Source: Opitutales bacterium
Lineage (GTDB): Bacteria; Verrucomicrobiota; Verrucomicrobiia; Opitutales; Intestinicryptomonadaceae
Direction of reading: 5' to 3'
Length of the DNA: 6,094 nucleotides
Assembly (NCBI GenBank): GCA_017633865.1
Contig: JAGBOM010000413.1
Span: 1-6,094, forward strand
In this document: piece by piece, positions 1 through 6,094 of the stretch
Numbering within the stretch: position 1 is the first letter of the stretch
Layout: each line of letters starts with the position of its first letter
Made by a program: the position numbers and the translations under genes
Notes under the pieces: generated by a model
Told to the model about the DNA's origin: nothing
The model's input: only the letters and a program-made list of their open reading frames with translations
The model's database searches: none

Positions 1-148
1 GCAGGGCTTTCCCGGTGTTGTCGGGCCCGAACGAGAACAAAAAGAGGGCGGGGCAGCCGGCGTTTTGGAGCTTCGCGCAGAGCGGCAGAATGCCGTCGCG
101 CGTGCCGCGGTAGGTGTCGACATCCACTTTTATTGCGAGTTTTCCCAT
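1..148 (-). CDS. arnD: ArnD-type polysaccharide deacetylase family deformylase, N-terminal part
   Basis: Partial gene: the start codon is at 146-148 on the minus strand and the reading frame stays open for 49 codons to the left edge. The visible N-terminus matches the start of ArnD, the 4-deoxy-4-formamido-L-arabinose-phosphoundecaprenol deformylase of the NodB/polysaccharide deacetylase fold. It has the KVDVDTYRGTRDG block, with Asp9 and Asp11 at the same positions as the DVD metal-binding motif of E. coli ArnD, then FSFGPDNTGKAL at residues 38-49, equivalent to the conserved VGPDNMG stretch. ArnD removes the formyl group from lipid-linked Ara4-formyl-N in the inner membrane before transfer to lipid A. 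It directly follows an ArnA-type gene, the same A-then-D order as in enterobacterial arn operons. The start has no Shine-Dalgarno sequence and follows a run of eight A bases. The catalytic His and the C-terminal half lie outside the window, so activity cannot be judged. A different NodB-family deacetylase is the alternative, but the GPDN block favours ArnD. Confidence 0.85.
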   Translation of the reverse strand, partial: MGKLAIKVDVDTYRGTRDGILPLCAKLQNAGCPALFLFSFGPDNTGKAL

Positions 149-166
149 TTTTTTTTGCGCTTTGTT

Positions 167-197
167 AAAAAAGAAAGGCGGCGTTTTTCGCGCCGCC
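167..197 (-). terminator. Rho-independent terminator after the arnA-type gene
   Basis: Read on the minus strand, a perfect 7-base-pair GC stem (GGCGGCG at 197-191, CGCCGCC at 183-177) encloses a loop of about 7 bases (CGAAAAA). It is followed at once by the T-rich tract TTTCTTTTTT (176-167). The stem starts 23 bases past the arnA stop codon. The T tract lies on one side only, so the terminator should act on minus-strand transcription. It ends 18 bases before the arnD start, so it would end or attenuate transcription before arnD. Confidence 0.8.
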
Positions 198-220
198 GCC
201 GGTGAATGTTTTGGTTCGGA

Positions 221-1261
221 CTACTGCTCGAGCTCGTAGTCTTTGCCGAGCAGGTGGTAGTCGAGCGTAAGGCGTATTGCCGTGCGCAGGTCTGTTTGGG
301 GCTTCCAGCCGAGGCGCTCCTCCGCCTCCTTAATGGAGGGGACTCTGAAGGCGACGTCCTGGTAGGCCTTGCCGTAGTATTCCTCGCTCGAGACGGTTTC
401 TATCTTTACGGTTTTGGCGATGTTTTCGTAGCCCTTGTATTTGGAAATCTCCTCGATGAGCATTTCGGCGAGCTCCTTAATCGAAAATTCCATGTAGGGG
501 TTGCCGATGTTGAAAATTCTGCCGCTTGCGCAGTTGTCCTTGTTCTCGATGATTTTAAGCATGCACTTCATGGCGTCGTCGATGAACGTGAACGAGCGCT
601 TTTGCAGGCCGCCGTCGACAAGCTTGATGGGCTTGTCGTTTATGATGTTGTGCAGGAACTGCGTCATGACCCTCGACGAGCCCTCCTTGCGGTTTTTGAT
701 GTCGTCAAGCTTGGGGCCGATAAAGTTGAATGGCCTAAATAGCGTGAAGTCCAAGCCCTCGTGGTTGCCGTAGCCCCAGATTACGCGGTCGATAAGCTGC
801 TTTATGCAGGAGTATATCCAGCGCTCCTTGGGAACGGGGCCGAGGGTGAGGTTGGATTCGTATTCGTCGAAGGCCTTGTCTTGGCACATTCCGTAAACCT
901 CGCTCGTTGATGGGAATATGATGCGCCTGCCGTACTTGACGCATTTTTTTACGATGTCCAAATTCGACTCGAAGTCGAGGTTGAAAACCCTGATTGGGTC
1001 TTGCACGTACAGCGTGGGGGTCGCGATTGCGATTAGGGGGATTACGACGTCGCACTTCTTGATATGGTATTCTATCCATTCCTTATGGATGTTTACGTCG
1101 CCCTCGAAGAAATGGAATCTTTCGTTTTTAAGGCAGTGCGCCAGTTTTTTGTCGGACATATCGAAGGCGTAAACCTCCCAGTCCGTATTTTTGAGTATCG
1201 CCCACGAAAGGGACGAGCCTATAAAGCCGTTCGCGCCGAGAATAAGAATCTTTTTTGACAT
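221..1261 (-). CDS. arnA: ArnA-type UDP-glucuronate decarboxylase (dehydrogenase domain alone, NAD-dependent SDR)
   Basis: A 346-residue extended short-chain dehydrogenase that aligns along its whole length with the C-terminal dehydrogenase domain of E. coli ArnA. That domain oxidises and decarboxylates UDP-glucuronate to UDP-4-keto-pentose with NAD+. Visible signatures are the Rossmann glycine motif GANGFIG (9-15), the IHKEWIEYHIKKCDV block (58-72), PSTSEVYG with the catalytic Thr-Ser-Glu (119-121), the YxxxK pair Tyr150/Lys154, FRPFN (175-179), GSSR (194-197), and YYGKAYQDV (295-303) followed by Arg306, which matches the catalytic Arg619 of E. coli ArnA. The N-terminal formyltransferase domain of bifunctional ArnA is absent: the frame starts exactly at the Rossmann fold and the upstream DNA belongs to another gene. 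The ATG at 1259-1261 is well supported by homology but has no Shine-Dalgarno sequence. arnD follows, which supports a role in Ara4N synthesis. A stand-alone UDP-4-keto-pentose or UDP-xylose synthase is the alternative. Probably cytoplasmic, as no signal or membrane segment is seen. Confidence 0.9.
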   Translation of the reverse strand: MSKKILILGANGFIGSSLSWAILKNTDWEVYAFDMSDKKLAHCLKNERFHFFEGDVNIHKEWIEYHIKKCDVVIPLIAIATPTLYVQDPIRVFNLDFESNLDIVKKCVKYGRRIIFPSTSEVYGMCQDKAFDEYESNLTLGPVPKERWIYSCIKQLIDRVIWGYGNHEGLDFTLFRPFNFIGPKLDDIKNRKEGSSRVMTQFLHNIINDKPIKLVDGGLQKRSFTFIDDAMKCMLKIIENKDNCASGRIFNIGNPYMEFSIKELAEMLIEEISKYKGYENIAKTVKIETVSSEEYYGKAYQDVAFRVPSIKEAEERLGWKPQTDLRTAIRLTLDYHLLGKDYELEQ

Positions 1262-1270
1262 ATCGGCTTA

Positions 1271-1299
1271 ATAATTGGCGCAAAATTTTCGCTTTTCAA
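1271..1299 (-). promoter_or_regulatory. Possible sigma70-like promoter for the arnA-type gene
   Basis: On the minus strand, TTGAAA (1299-1294, five of six matches to TTGACA) is separated by exactly 17 bases from AATTAT (1276-1271, four of six matches to TATAAT). This lies in the 40-base gap between the TPR gene and arnA, the most AT-rich gap between these genes. The expected start of transcription would fall about three bases before the arnA ATG, giving an almost leaderless mRNA, which would agree with the missing Shine-Dalgarno sequence. Short AT-rich matches arise by chance, so this is a suggestion only. Confidence 0.3.
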
Positions 1300-1301
1300 G
1301 C

Positions 1302-1802
1302 TTATTTTGAAGCCGCCTCCCGCGCGAGGCGGCGCATTTCTATCGCCTCGCTTGCTCGGTTTAGCGCCTCGAGCTCCGAGGCGATTTCAAAATATTTTTT
1401 CGCGGCGACGTTCGAGGCCTCGGGCATGGTTTCGACAAGTATTTTTACGGCGGACTTTTTGCACTCGAGAGCTCCCTCCGCGTCGCCCTTGGCTTTTAGG
1501 GCTTTTGCGAGGTTGTCATACGCGAATGCGAGCCTTGCGCAGAGAGGCAGGCTTATGAGGCTTTCCACAGCCTTAAAATATTCGCCCGCCGCGCCCTCAA
1601 AGTCTTTTTCCGCCATTTTTACGGCGGCGAAGGCGCTTCTAATTTCGCTTGCCCAGACCGCCTTTTGTTCGGACTCTTCAGCCTGCTCAAGCATTTCGAG
1701 GGCGGCGGCGCACATTTTTTCGGCGTCTTCAAAGCGCTCCGAGAGCGTGAGCTTCACGGAAATGTCCTTAAATTTTTTGAGTTTTTTGGAAAGCTCTTCC
1801 AT
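1302..1802 (-). CDS. Small TPR-like alpha-helical repeat protein, function unknown
   Basis: A 166-residue protein rich in Ala, Glu and Lys that I do not recognise as a named family. It reads as a chain of helix-turn-helix units resembling tetratricopeptide repeats, at about residues 14-40, 54-84, 92-125 and 134-160. The clearest is the third, with AYDNLAKALKAKGDAEGAL (94-112) showing the usual TPR spacing of small and large hydrophobic residues. There is no signal peptide, membrane segment or catalytic motif, so a soluble cytoplasmic scaffold or adaptor is likely. The frame is intact, codon use resembles its neighbours, and it starts 16 bases after psd, so it is probably translated from the same message. 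The ATG at 1800-1802 has no clear Shine-Dalgarno sequence. Met30 is a possible later start, but it would cut the first repeat. The partner cannot be told from the sequence. The coding call is stronger than the TPR call. Confidence 0.75.
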   Translation of the reverse strand: MEELSKKLKKFKDISVKLTLSERFEDAEKMCAAALEMLEQAEESEQKAVWASEIRSAFAAVKMAEKDFEGAAGEYFKAVESLISLPLCARLAFAYDNLAKALKAKGDAEGALECKKSAVKILVETMPEASNVAAKKYFEIASELEALNRASEAIEMRRLAREAASK

Positions 1803-1818
1803 AGTTTTGGCGGGTTTT

Positions 1819-2715
1819 TTATTTTAGCAGTTTGCCGCAGGTTTGGTTTGCGAGGGCGTAATATTCCACCGGCTCGGCGGAATATTTTAAAATGTCGGCG
1901 TTGAATTTTACCGAGCCTTTCTCGAAAATCGTAACTATGCAGGAGCCCCCGAAGTTGAAGTATCCCCTGCACTCCCCGCGCGACACGGCGTCGCCGAGAT
2001 TGTCGAGCTCCACAATCGAGCCCACGTTTGTCGCGCCTATTTCGACGGTCGCGCACATCGCCCCGCCGCCAAGCTCCACAAGCGTCAGAACCCTTTTGTT
2101 TTGCAGCAGGTAGTCCAGATTTTTGCGGAGGGCAATCGGGCTTACCGAGTAGAGGCTGCCGCCGATTTTTTTCCGCGCCGCCACTATTCCCGAAACGCCC
2201 CAGTGGAAGCGGTGGTAGTCTGCCGGGCTCAGGCGCGAAATCATCATTGCGCCCTGCTCAAAGCGTTTCGCGAGGCTTTCAGAGCCCAGAAATTCGGCGA
2301 GCTTAAACTCGCGGTTTTTTATGTAGAAGGAGTTTTTTGCGGAAAGATTTTCAAATGCAAGGTGCCGCCCGTCGGCGGGGAAGGAAATGTCGAGCGGGTC
2401 TTGCGAGACGGGGCGCGCGCCGAATTTAAGCTCGCGCGTAAAAAAGTCGTTGAAGCACGAGAACTCCTCGGGCTTCTTAAACATTTCCGAAACGTCTATA
2501 TTGTTTTTTTCGATAAATTTTAGCGCGTATTTTTTGCTGGTTTTTGACTTCGCCCAAACGCCGCAGATTTTCGAGAAAAACGCGCGCCTAAAAAGCGCCC
2601 AAAGCGCGAGGCTCCCCGCGGGGTTAGAGCCGTACAAAAACTTCATAAGCCCCTCTGCGCAGACGGCTTCCTCCTCGATTTTCCCCGCAAGGCTGTTGTA
2701 GATTTTTACGGGCAT
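1819..2715 (-). CDS. psd: Phosphatidylserine decarboxylase proenzyme
   Basis: A 298-residue proenzyme that decarboxylates phosphatidylserine to phosphatidylethanolamine at the inner membrane, using a pyruvoyl group made by self-cleavage. The processing site is FNFGGS (253-258): cleavage between Gly257 and Ser258 would give a beta chain of 257 residues and a short alpha chain of 41 residues with pyruvate at its N-terminus. The charge-relay residues are present: Asp115 in PADGR (113-117), and His168 and His171 in SPADYHRFH (163-171), of which His171 matches the catalytic His147 of E. coli. Other family blocks are FNDFFTREL (88-96) and the GATNVGSI block (227-234). A hydrophobic stretch near residues 33-54 may help membrane association. 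The GGS site and length fit the Chlamydia/Clostridia-like (type II) group rather than the LGST site of E. coli; Cys259 stands where Thr is usual. The start is supported by a strong ribosome-binding site and by homology. It overlaps recD2 by 10 bases. No phosphatidylserine synthase gene is in the window. Confidence 0.95.
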   Translation of the reverse strand: MPVKIYNSLAGKIEEEAVCAEGLMKFLYGSNPAGSLALWALFRRAFFSKICGVWAKSKTSKKYALKFIEKNNIDVSEMFKKPEEFSCFNDFFTRELKFGARPVSQDPLDISFPADGRHLAFENLSAKNSFYIKNREFKLAEFLGSESLAKRFEQGAMMISRLSPADYHRFHWGVSGIVAARKKIGGSLYSVSPIALRKNLDYLLQNKRVLTLVELGGGAMCATVEIGATNVGSIVELDNLGDAVSRGECRGYFNFGGSCIVTIFEKGSVKFNADILKYSAEPVEYYALANQTCGKLLK

Positions 2716-4895
2716 AATATCCTTTCCTTAAGGGCTGTGCGCCGTATTTGCGGGCGCGAGTTTTTTACGGCCAAATCGAACGCCGCAAAGTCGCCCACAA
2801 TAAAAACCTTTTTGCGCGCCCTTGTTATGGCGGTGTAGACGAGGTTTCTTTGCAGCATCATAAAGTGCTGCTTTAAAAGCGGAACCACCACCGCGGGAAA
2901 TTCGCTGCCCTGCGACTTGTGTATGGAAACGGCGTACGCCAAATTTATGTCGCCCATTTCCGCGCGCGAATACTCGACTGTCTTGCCGTCGAAATCCGCC
3001 GCGAGCGTTCCGTTTTCGCGCGAGACTTTTTTGATTATGCCCATGTCGCCGTTAAAGACGTCGAGGTCGTAGTTGTTGCGGTTTTGCATTATTTTGTCGC
3101 CGCGGCCGAACTTTGTAAGCCCGTACATTATAAAGTCGCCGGTCGGGTTCATCTCGCGCTGGAGCATGGCGTTTAGGGCGGCGATTCCCGCCGTTCCCTT
3201 GTGCATGGGCGCTAGCACCTGTATGTCTGAAATCCCGTTTAGGCCGAGGCGCGAGGGAATCAGCTTTTTGCAAAGCAGCATGCAGGCCTCAAGGCACTCC
3301 TCGGGGGTTTTCGCGTCTATAAAATTGATGTCGCTTGAAAAATCGGCCGAGCCAAGCGGCGCAGGGCGCAGGCCTTCGATTGCGGAATTGCCGTTTAAAA
3401 CTTCGCGCGCGGCCATAACGATTTGTGAGCGGTCGCCCTGCCTGAATATGCGGCTTAGCCTGACGGTTTTTACGGCTTTAGACTCGATGATGTCCTTTAA
3501 AACGTTGCCCGGGCCCACGCTCGGGAGCTGGTCGATGTCGCCCACCAAAACGAGGGACGCCCCCGCGGGGATCGCGCTGAAGGCGGCCGCGGCAAGGCGC
3601 GTGTCGAGCATGGAGGCCTCGTCGATAATCACAAAGTCTGCGGGTATGGGGGTTTCGGCGTCGTGGAGGAATTTTCCCTTCGACGAGTCGAAGCCCAAAA
3701 GCCTGTGGAGGGTTTTGGCCTCAAGCCCCGTCGACTCCGCCATTTTTTGCGCGGCTCTGCCCGTGGGGGCGGCGAGGGCGATTCGCGTTTTTTTTGCGCG
3801 AAGTATCGCGCAAAGAGCCCGCAAAATCGTGGTTTTTCCGGTGCCGGGGCCGCCCGTTATAACGCAGGCCTTGTTTGTGAGAGCCTCGAAAATCGCGGCC
3901 TCCTGCTCGGGGGCGAAGTCCATATGGGCTTTTTCCCTCGCCCATTTTATCGCCGCGCCCACCTTTATCGGGGCGAGCGCGCTTTTGCCGCGCAGGATTT
4001 TTTTAAGCCCCGCCGCCAAAACCTCCTCGGCCCGGTATAGCTTTGCCGACTGTATGGAGCGTTCGCAGACGATTTTTATTTCGTCGCTGTTAAGAAGCCC
4101 GCCAATGCCCTCGGCGCATCTTTCCTTTGTTAGCGACAGCATTTCGGCGGCCTTTGCCTCAAGCTCGCCCGCGGGCACGCGGGTGTCGCCGTCGTCCTCG
4201 CACTCCTTTAGCGCGTACAAAATTCCGGCCTCGACCCTTTGCATGCTTTCGTTTGCGATGCCCGAATTAAGCGCGATTTTGTCGGCGGTTTTAAAGCCCA
4301 CGCCCTCCACCTTTCGCGCCATTAAATAGGGCTCCTCGCGCACGATTCGCGGCGCGTCCATTCCGAAGCGGCGCACGAGCTTTAGGCACGTCGCGACCCC
4401 CACGCCGTACTTTTGCAGGAAAATCATGACGTCGCGCAGGCAGCGGCGCTCGTCCCACGAGGCCTTGATTTTCTTGGCGCGCTTTGCCCCTATTCCGTCA
4501 ACCTCGCGCAGCCTGCCGGAGTCGGTGTCGATAATTTTAAGCGTGTCGGCGCCGAAGCGCTCGACGATTCTTTTGGCGTATTCCTTGCCTATGCCCGAAA
4601 TCAGCCCCGAGCCCAAAAATTTTTCCATCCCGTACAAGTCGGACGGCAGCTTGCTTTCGAAAGACGACACTTTGATTTGCAGGCCGTACTCCCTGTGCTT
4701 GAGCCATTCGCCGCAGATTTTTACGGTCTCGCCGCATTCGATGTTCGGCATTACGCCCGTTGCGGTGATTTGCCCGAGGCCTTTTTGCGCGGCTTTTACG
4801 GGCTTTATTTGCGCGATGCAGTAGTGGTTTTCCTCGTTGAAAAACACTATGCGCTCGACCACGCCCTCAAGCTGTACGGTTTCTTCTTGTGGCAT
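2706..4895 (-). CDS. recD2: RecD2-type ATP-dependent DNA helicase (SF1B, 5' to 3')
   Basis: A 729-residue protein of the RecD-like family (YrrC/RecD2), which works without RecBC and is linked to DNA repair and replication-fork maintenance. Domains in order: an N-terminal OB-like region (about 5-80), helix-hairpin-helix motifs (about 95-210, with GSGLISGIG, VDGIGAKRAKKI and VEGVGFKTADKIA), and two RecA-like domains (about 321-480 and 550-729). Helicase motifs are all visible: Walker A GGPGTGKTT (348-356, Lys354), motif Ia APTGRAAQKM (376-385), Walker B IIDEASMLD (423-431, Asp425/Glu426), motif III GDIDQLPSVGPG (452-463), motif IV RIFRQ (482-486), motif V AVSIHKSQGSEF (655-666) and motif VI YTAITRARKK (687-696). 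The length is close to that of Deinococcus RecD2. The N-terminal extension separates it from RecD of RecBCD. The start is 23 bases after tyrS. No Shine-Dalgarno sequence is seen, but the N-terminal domain begins within ten residues, so the ATG at 4893-4895 is likely right. The 3' end overlaps psd. Confidence 0.96.
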   Translation of the reverse strand: MPQEETVQLEGVVERIVFFNEENHYCIAQIKPVKAAQKGLGQITATGVMPNIECGETVKICGEWLKHREYGLQIKVSSFESKLPSDLYGMEKFLGSGLISGIGKEYAKRIVERFGADTLKIIDTDSGRLREVDGIGAKRAKKIKASWDERRCLRDVMIFLQKYGVGVATCLKLVRRFGMDAPRIVREEPYLMARKVEGVGFKTADKIALNSGIANESMQRVEAGILYALKECEDDGDTRVPAGELEAKAAEMLSLTKERCAEGIGGLLNSDEIKIVCERSIQSAKLYRAEEVLAAGLKKILRGKSALAPIKVGAAIKWAREKAHMDFAPEQEAAIFEALTNKACVITGGPGTGKTTILRALCAILRAKKTRIALAAPTGRAAQKMAESTGLEAKTLHRLLGFDSSKGKFLHDAETPIPADFVIIDEASMLDTRLAAAAFSAIPAGASLVLVGDIDQLPSVGPGNVLKDIIESKAVKTVRLSRIFRQGDRSQIVMAAREVLNGNSAIEGLRPAPLGSADFSSDINFIDAKTPEECLEACMLLCKKLIPSRLGLNGISDIQVLAPMHKGTAGIAALNAMLQREMNPTGDFIMYGLTKFGRGDKIMQNRNNYDLDVFNGDMGIIKKVSRENGTLAADFDGKTVEYSRAEMGDINLAYAVSIHKSQGSEFPAVVVPLLKQHFMMLQRNLVYTAITRARKKVFIVGDFAAFDLAVKNSRPQIRRTALKERILCP
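2721..2729 (-). promoter_or_regulatory. Ribosome-binding site of psd inside the end of recD2
   Basis: On the minus strand AAGGAAAGG lies 5 bases before the psd ATG (2715-2713), with its first AAGGA about 9 bases away. It is within the last codons of recD2, just before the recD2 stop at 2706-2708, so ribosomes finishing recD2 could start psd directly. It is the only clear Shine-Dalgarno sequence at the internal starts of this window and it fixes the psd start. Confidence 0.75.
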
Positions 4896-4918
4896 TTTTT
4901 GCTGCGCCGCGGCGGGGG

Positions 4919-6094
4919 CTACGCCTTTATTTTGAAAAACACCCTCTTGCCCGCCTGGATTACGGTTTCGCCCGAGGGCTTGCCGATTTTAAGCGCGGGG
5001 TCCGCGGCTCTCTCGCCGCCGACTTTTACCGCGCCCTGCTCGACGAGCCTGCGCGCCTCCTTCTTGCTCGGGAAAAGCCGCGTGTTCGCCATCAGGTTTA
5101 GCAGAGTATCCTCTTCGGAGCTCGGCGAGAGTTCGCTCCACGCGAATTCGGGCATGTCGTCGGGATTCTCGTTTTTGGAGAACACCTTTTCAAAATTTTC
5201 AAGCTCGGCCTGCGCGGTTTCCGCGCCGTAGAATTTTTCGACGAGAGTCTTTGCGAGCAGCTTTTTGCAGAGCATGGGGTGCTCGGACTTTTTCGCCTCT
5301 ATCTGCCCGGGCGTAAAGAGCAGGAGGTATTTGTAGTAGTTCCACATGGTTTCGTCGGAGACGGACATTATCTTGCCGAACATCTGGCGGGCGGAGTCGT
5401 TGAAGGCGATGTAGTTGTCGTAGCTTTTCGACATTTTTTTGACGCCGTCAAGGCCGACTAAAAGCGGCATTGTAAGCACCGCCTGCCCGTACTCGAAGCC
5501 CGCGTCCTTTTGCAGCTCGCGGCCGACGAGGTTGTTGAAAAGCTGGTCGCTGCCGCCGAGCTCGACGTCGCTTTTTATCATGACGGAGTCGTAGCCCTGT
5601 ATGAGCGGGTAGAGAAATTCGACGATTGAAATCGGCGTTTTGGAGGCGTAGCGCTTGGCGAAATCGTCGCGCTCGAGCATTCTTGCGACGGTCATTTTGC
5701 GCGCGAGCGAGAGCATGTCGGCAAACGACATTTTGCCGAACCACTCGCTGTTGTAGTGGACTTCGGTCTTGCCTTTGTCCAAAATCTTGAAGGCCTGGTC
5801 GAGGTAGGTTTCGGCGTTCGCCTTGACCTGTTCGGGCGTTAGAATCGGGCGCAGGGCGCTTCGGCCGCTGGGGTCGCCTATGCAGGCGGTGTAGTCGCCT
5901 ATTATGAGCACGGCCTGGTGCCCCTCGTCCTGAAACTGCCTGAGCTTGTTGAACACGACCATGTGCCCGAAGGTCAGGTCGGGGCGGGTGGGGTCGACGC
6001 CGAGCTTGGCGCGGAGCTTCGCGCCCTTGGCGAGCTTCGCGGCGAGGTCGTCTTTGCCGATGAAATTTTCGGAATTTTGCGCTAATTTATCTAA
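4919..6094 (-). CDS. tyrS: Tyrosyl-tRNA synthetase, N-terminus cut by window edge
   Basis: Partial gene: 391 codons are visible. The frame stays open from an internal Met at 5960-5962 to the right edge, so that Met is not the true start. The protein is a cytoplasmic class I aminoacyl-tRNA synthetase that activates tyrosine and charges tRNA-Tyr. The HIGH-type signature is TFGH (nt 5974-5963), within [18 protein letters not shown]. Further landmarks are IGDPSGRS (nt 5884-5861), GGSDQLFNN in the tyrosine/tRNA site (nt 5557-5531), and KKMSKSYDN with the KMSKS loop (nt 5440-5414). An S4-like RNA-binding domain occupies roughly the last 60 residues ([19 protein letters not shown] and onward). The KMSKS form and the full length (probably a little over 391 residues) fit the TyrS2 subgroup rather than the KFGKT form of E. 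coli TyrS. The stop is TAG at 4919-4921. Any T-box or promoter upstream would lie outside the window. Confidence 0.96.
   Translation of the reverse strand, partial: LDKLAQNSENFIGKDDLAAKLAKGAKLRAKLGVDPTRPDLTFGHMVVFNKLRQFQDEGHQAVLIIGDYTACIGDPSGRSALRPILTPEQVKANAETYLDQAFKILDKGKTEVHYNSEWFGKMSFADMLSLARKMTVARMLERDDFAKRYASKTPISIVEFLYPLIQGYDSVMIKSDVELGGSDQLFNNLVGRELQKDAGFEYGQAVLTMPLLVGLDGVKKMSKSYDNYIAFNDSARQMFGKIMSVSDETMWNYYKYLLLFTPGQIEAKKSEHPMLCKKLLAKTLVEKFYGAETAQAELENFEKVFSKNENPDDMPEFAWSELSPSSEEDTLLNLMANTRLFPSKKEARRLVEQGAVKVGGERAADPALKIGKPSGETVIQAGKRVFFKIKA

Noticed and set aside
206..742. Plus-strand open frame with hydrophobic, Val/Leu-rich product
   Set aside because: Antisense to the conserved C-terminal half of the ArnA-type gene; the Val/Leu richness comes from reading common codons in reverse.
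1291..1301. Small hairpin GCTT-TTC-AAGC as a terminator after the TPR gene
   Set aside because: The stem is only four base pairs with a three-base loop, and on the minus strand it is followed by GAAAATTTT rather than a clean T tract.
3789..3796. Run of eight T (A8 on the coding strand) inside recD2 as a programmed slippage site
   Set aside because: It simply encodes Lys-Lys-Thr before a helicase motif; the protein continues in frame with all motifs, and similar runs are scattered across the window.
3073..4329. Long open frame (418 codons) on the plus strand
   Set aside because: It lies fully antisense to recD2, whose helicase motifs are all intact. The plus-strand translation has no recognisable domain and is rich in Ser, Ala and Arg, as expected from the reverse of GC-biased codons.
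4905..4918. GC-rich CCGCCGCGGCG stretch between tyrS and recD2 as a terminator or operator
   Set aside because: A stem is possible but there is almost no loop and no proper T tract behind it, and recD2 begins within a few bases; it looks like chance GC-rich spacer.
4413..5231. Plus-strand open frame of 272 codons spanning the recD2-tyrS junction
   Set aside because: Antisense to two confidently identified genes, no family resemblance, and it crosses their junction; a compositional shadow.
4919..5962. Reading tyrS as a complete 347-residue gene starting at the Met at 5960-5962
   Set aside because: The frame continues without a stop to the right edge, and the upstream codons encode the conserved [11 protein letters not shown] region, so the Met is internal and the gene is truncated by the window.

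Overview
The window is a compact, fully coding bacterial segment. All six genes lie on the minus strand, so transcription runs from the right edge to the left edge. In that order they are tyrS (tyrosyl-tRNA synthetase, N-terminus cut off by the right edge), recD2 (RecD-like DNA helicase), psd (phosphatidylserine decarboxylase), a small TPR-like protein of unknown function, an ArnA-type UDP-glucuronate decarboxylase (dehydrogenase domain only), and the N-terminus of arnD (deformylase), which runs off the left edge. No gap between genes exceeds about 75 bases. I see no rRNA, tRNA, mobile element, CRISPR array or long repeat.

Organism: a free-standing ArnA dehydrogenase followed by ArnD (lipid A aminoarabinose chemistry), together with Psd (phosphatidylethanolamine synthesis), points to a Gram-negative bacterium. 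The DNA is moderately GC-rich with many A/T homopolymer runs. Only one of the four internal starts that can be examined (psd) has a clear Shine-Dalgarno sequence. Psd has the FGGS-type processing site that I associate with Chlamydia- and Clostridia-like enzymes. A member of the Verrucomicrobiota/PVC group would fit, but this is a weak inference and the window holds no definitive taxonomic marker.

Layout: tyrS to recD2 is separated by 23 bases. recD2 and psd overlap by 10 bases, and the psd ribosome-binding site lies inside the end of recD2. psd to the TPR gene is separated by 16 bases, and the TPR gene to arnA by 40 bases, where a possible promoter sits. arnA to arnD is separated by 72 bases containing a clear minus-strand intrinsic terminator. 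The right-hand genes are housekeeping (translation, DNA repair). The left-hand genes concern the envelope: Psd makes phosphatidylethanolamine at the inner membrane, and ArnA and ArnD belong to the pathway that makes 4-amino-4-deoxy-L-arabinose for lipid A and so lowers its negative charge.

I do not see a previously undescribed biological system here. The points most worth a second look are the terminator placed only 18 bases before the arnD start, the absence of the ArnA formyltransferase domain beside a deformylase gene, and the unassigned TPR protein between psd and arnA.
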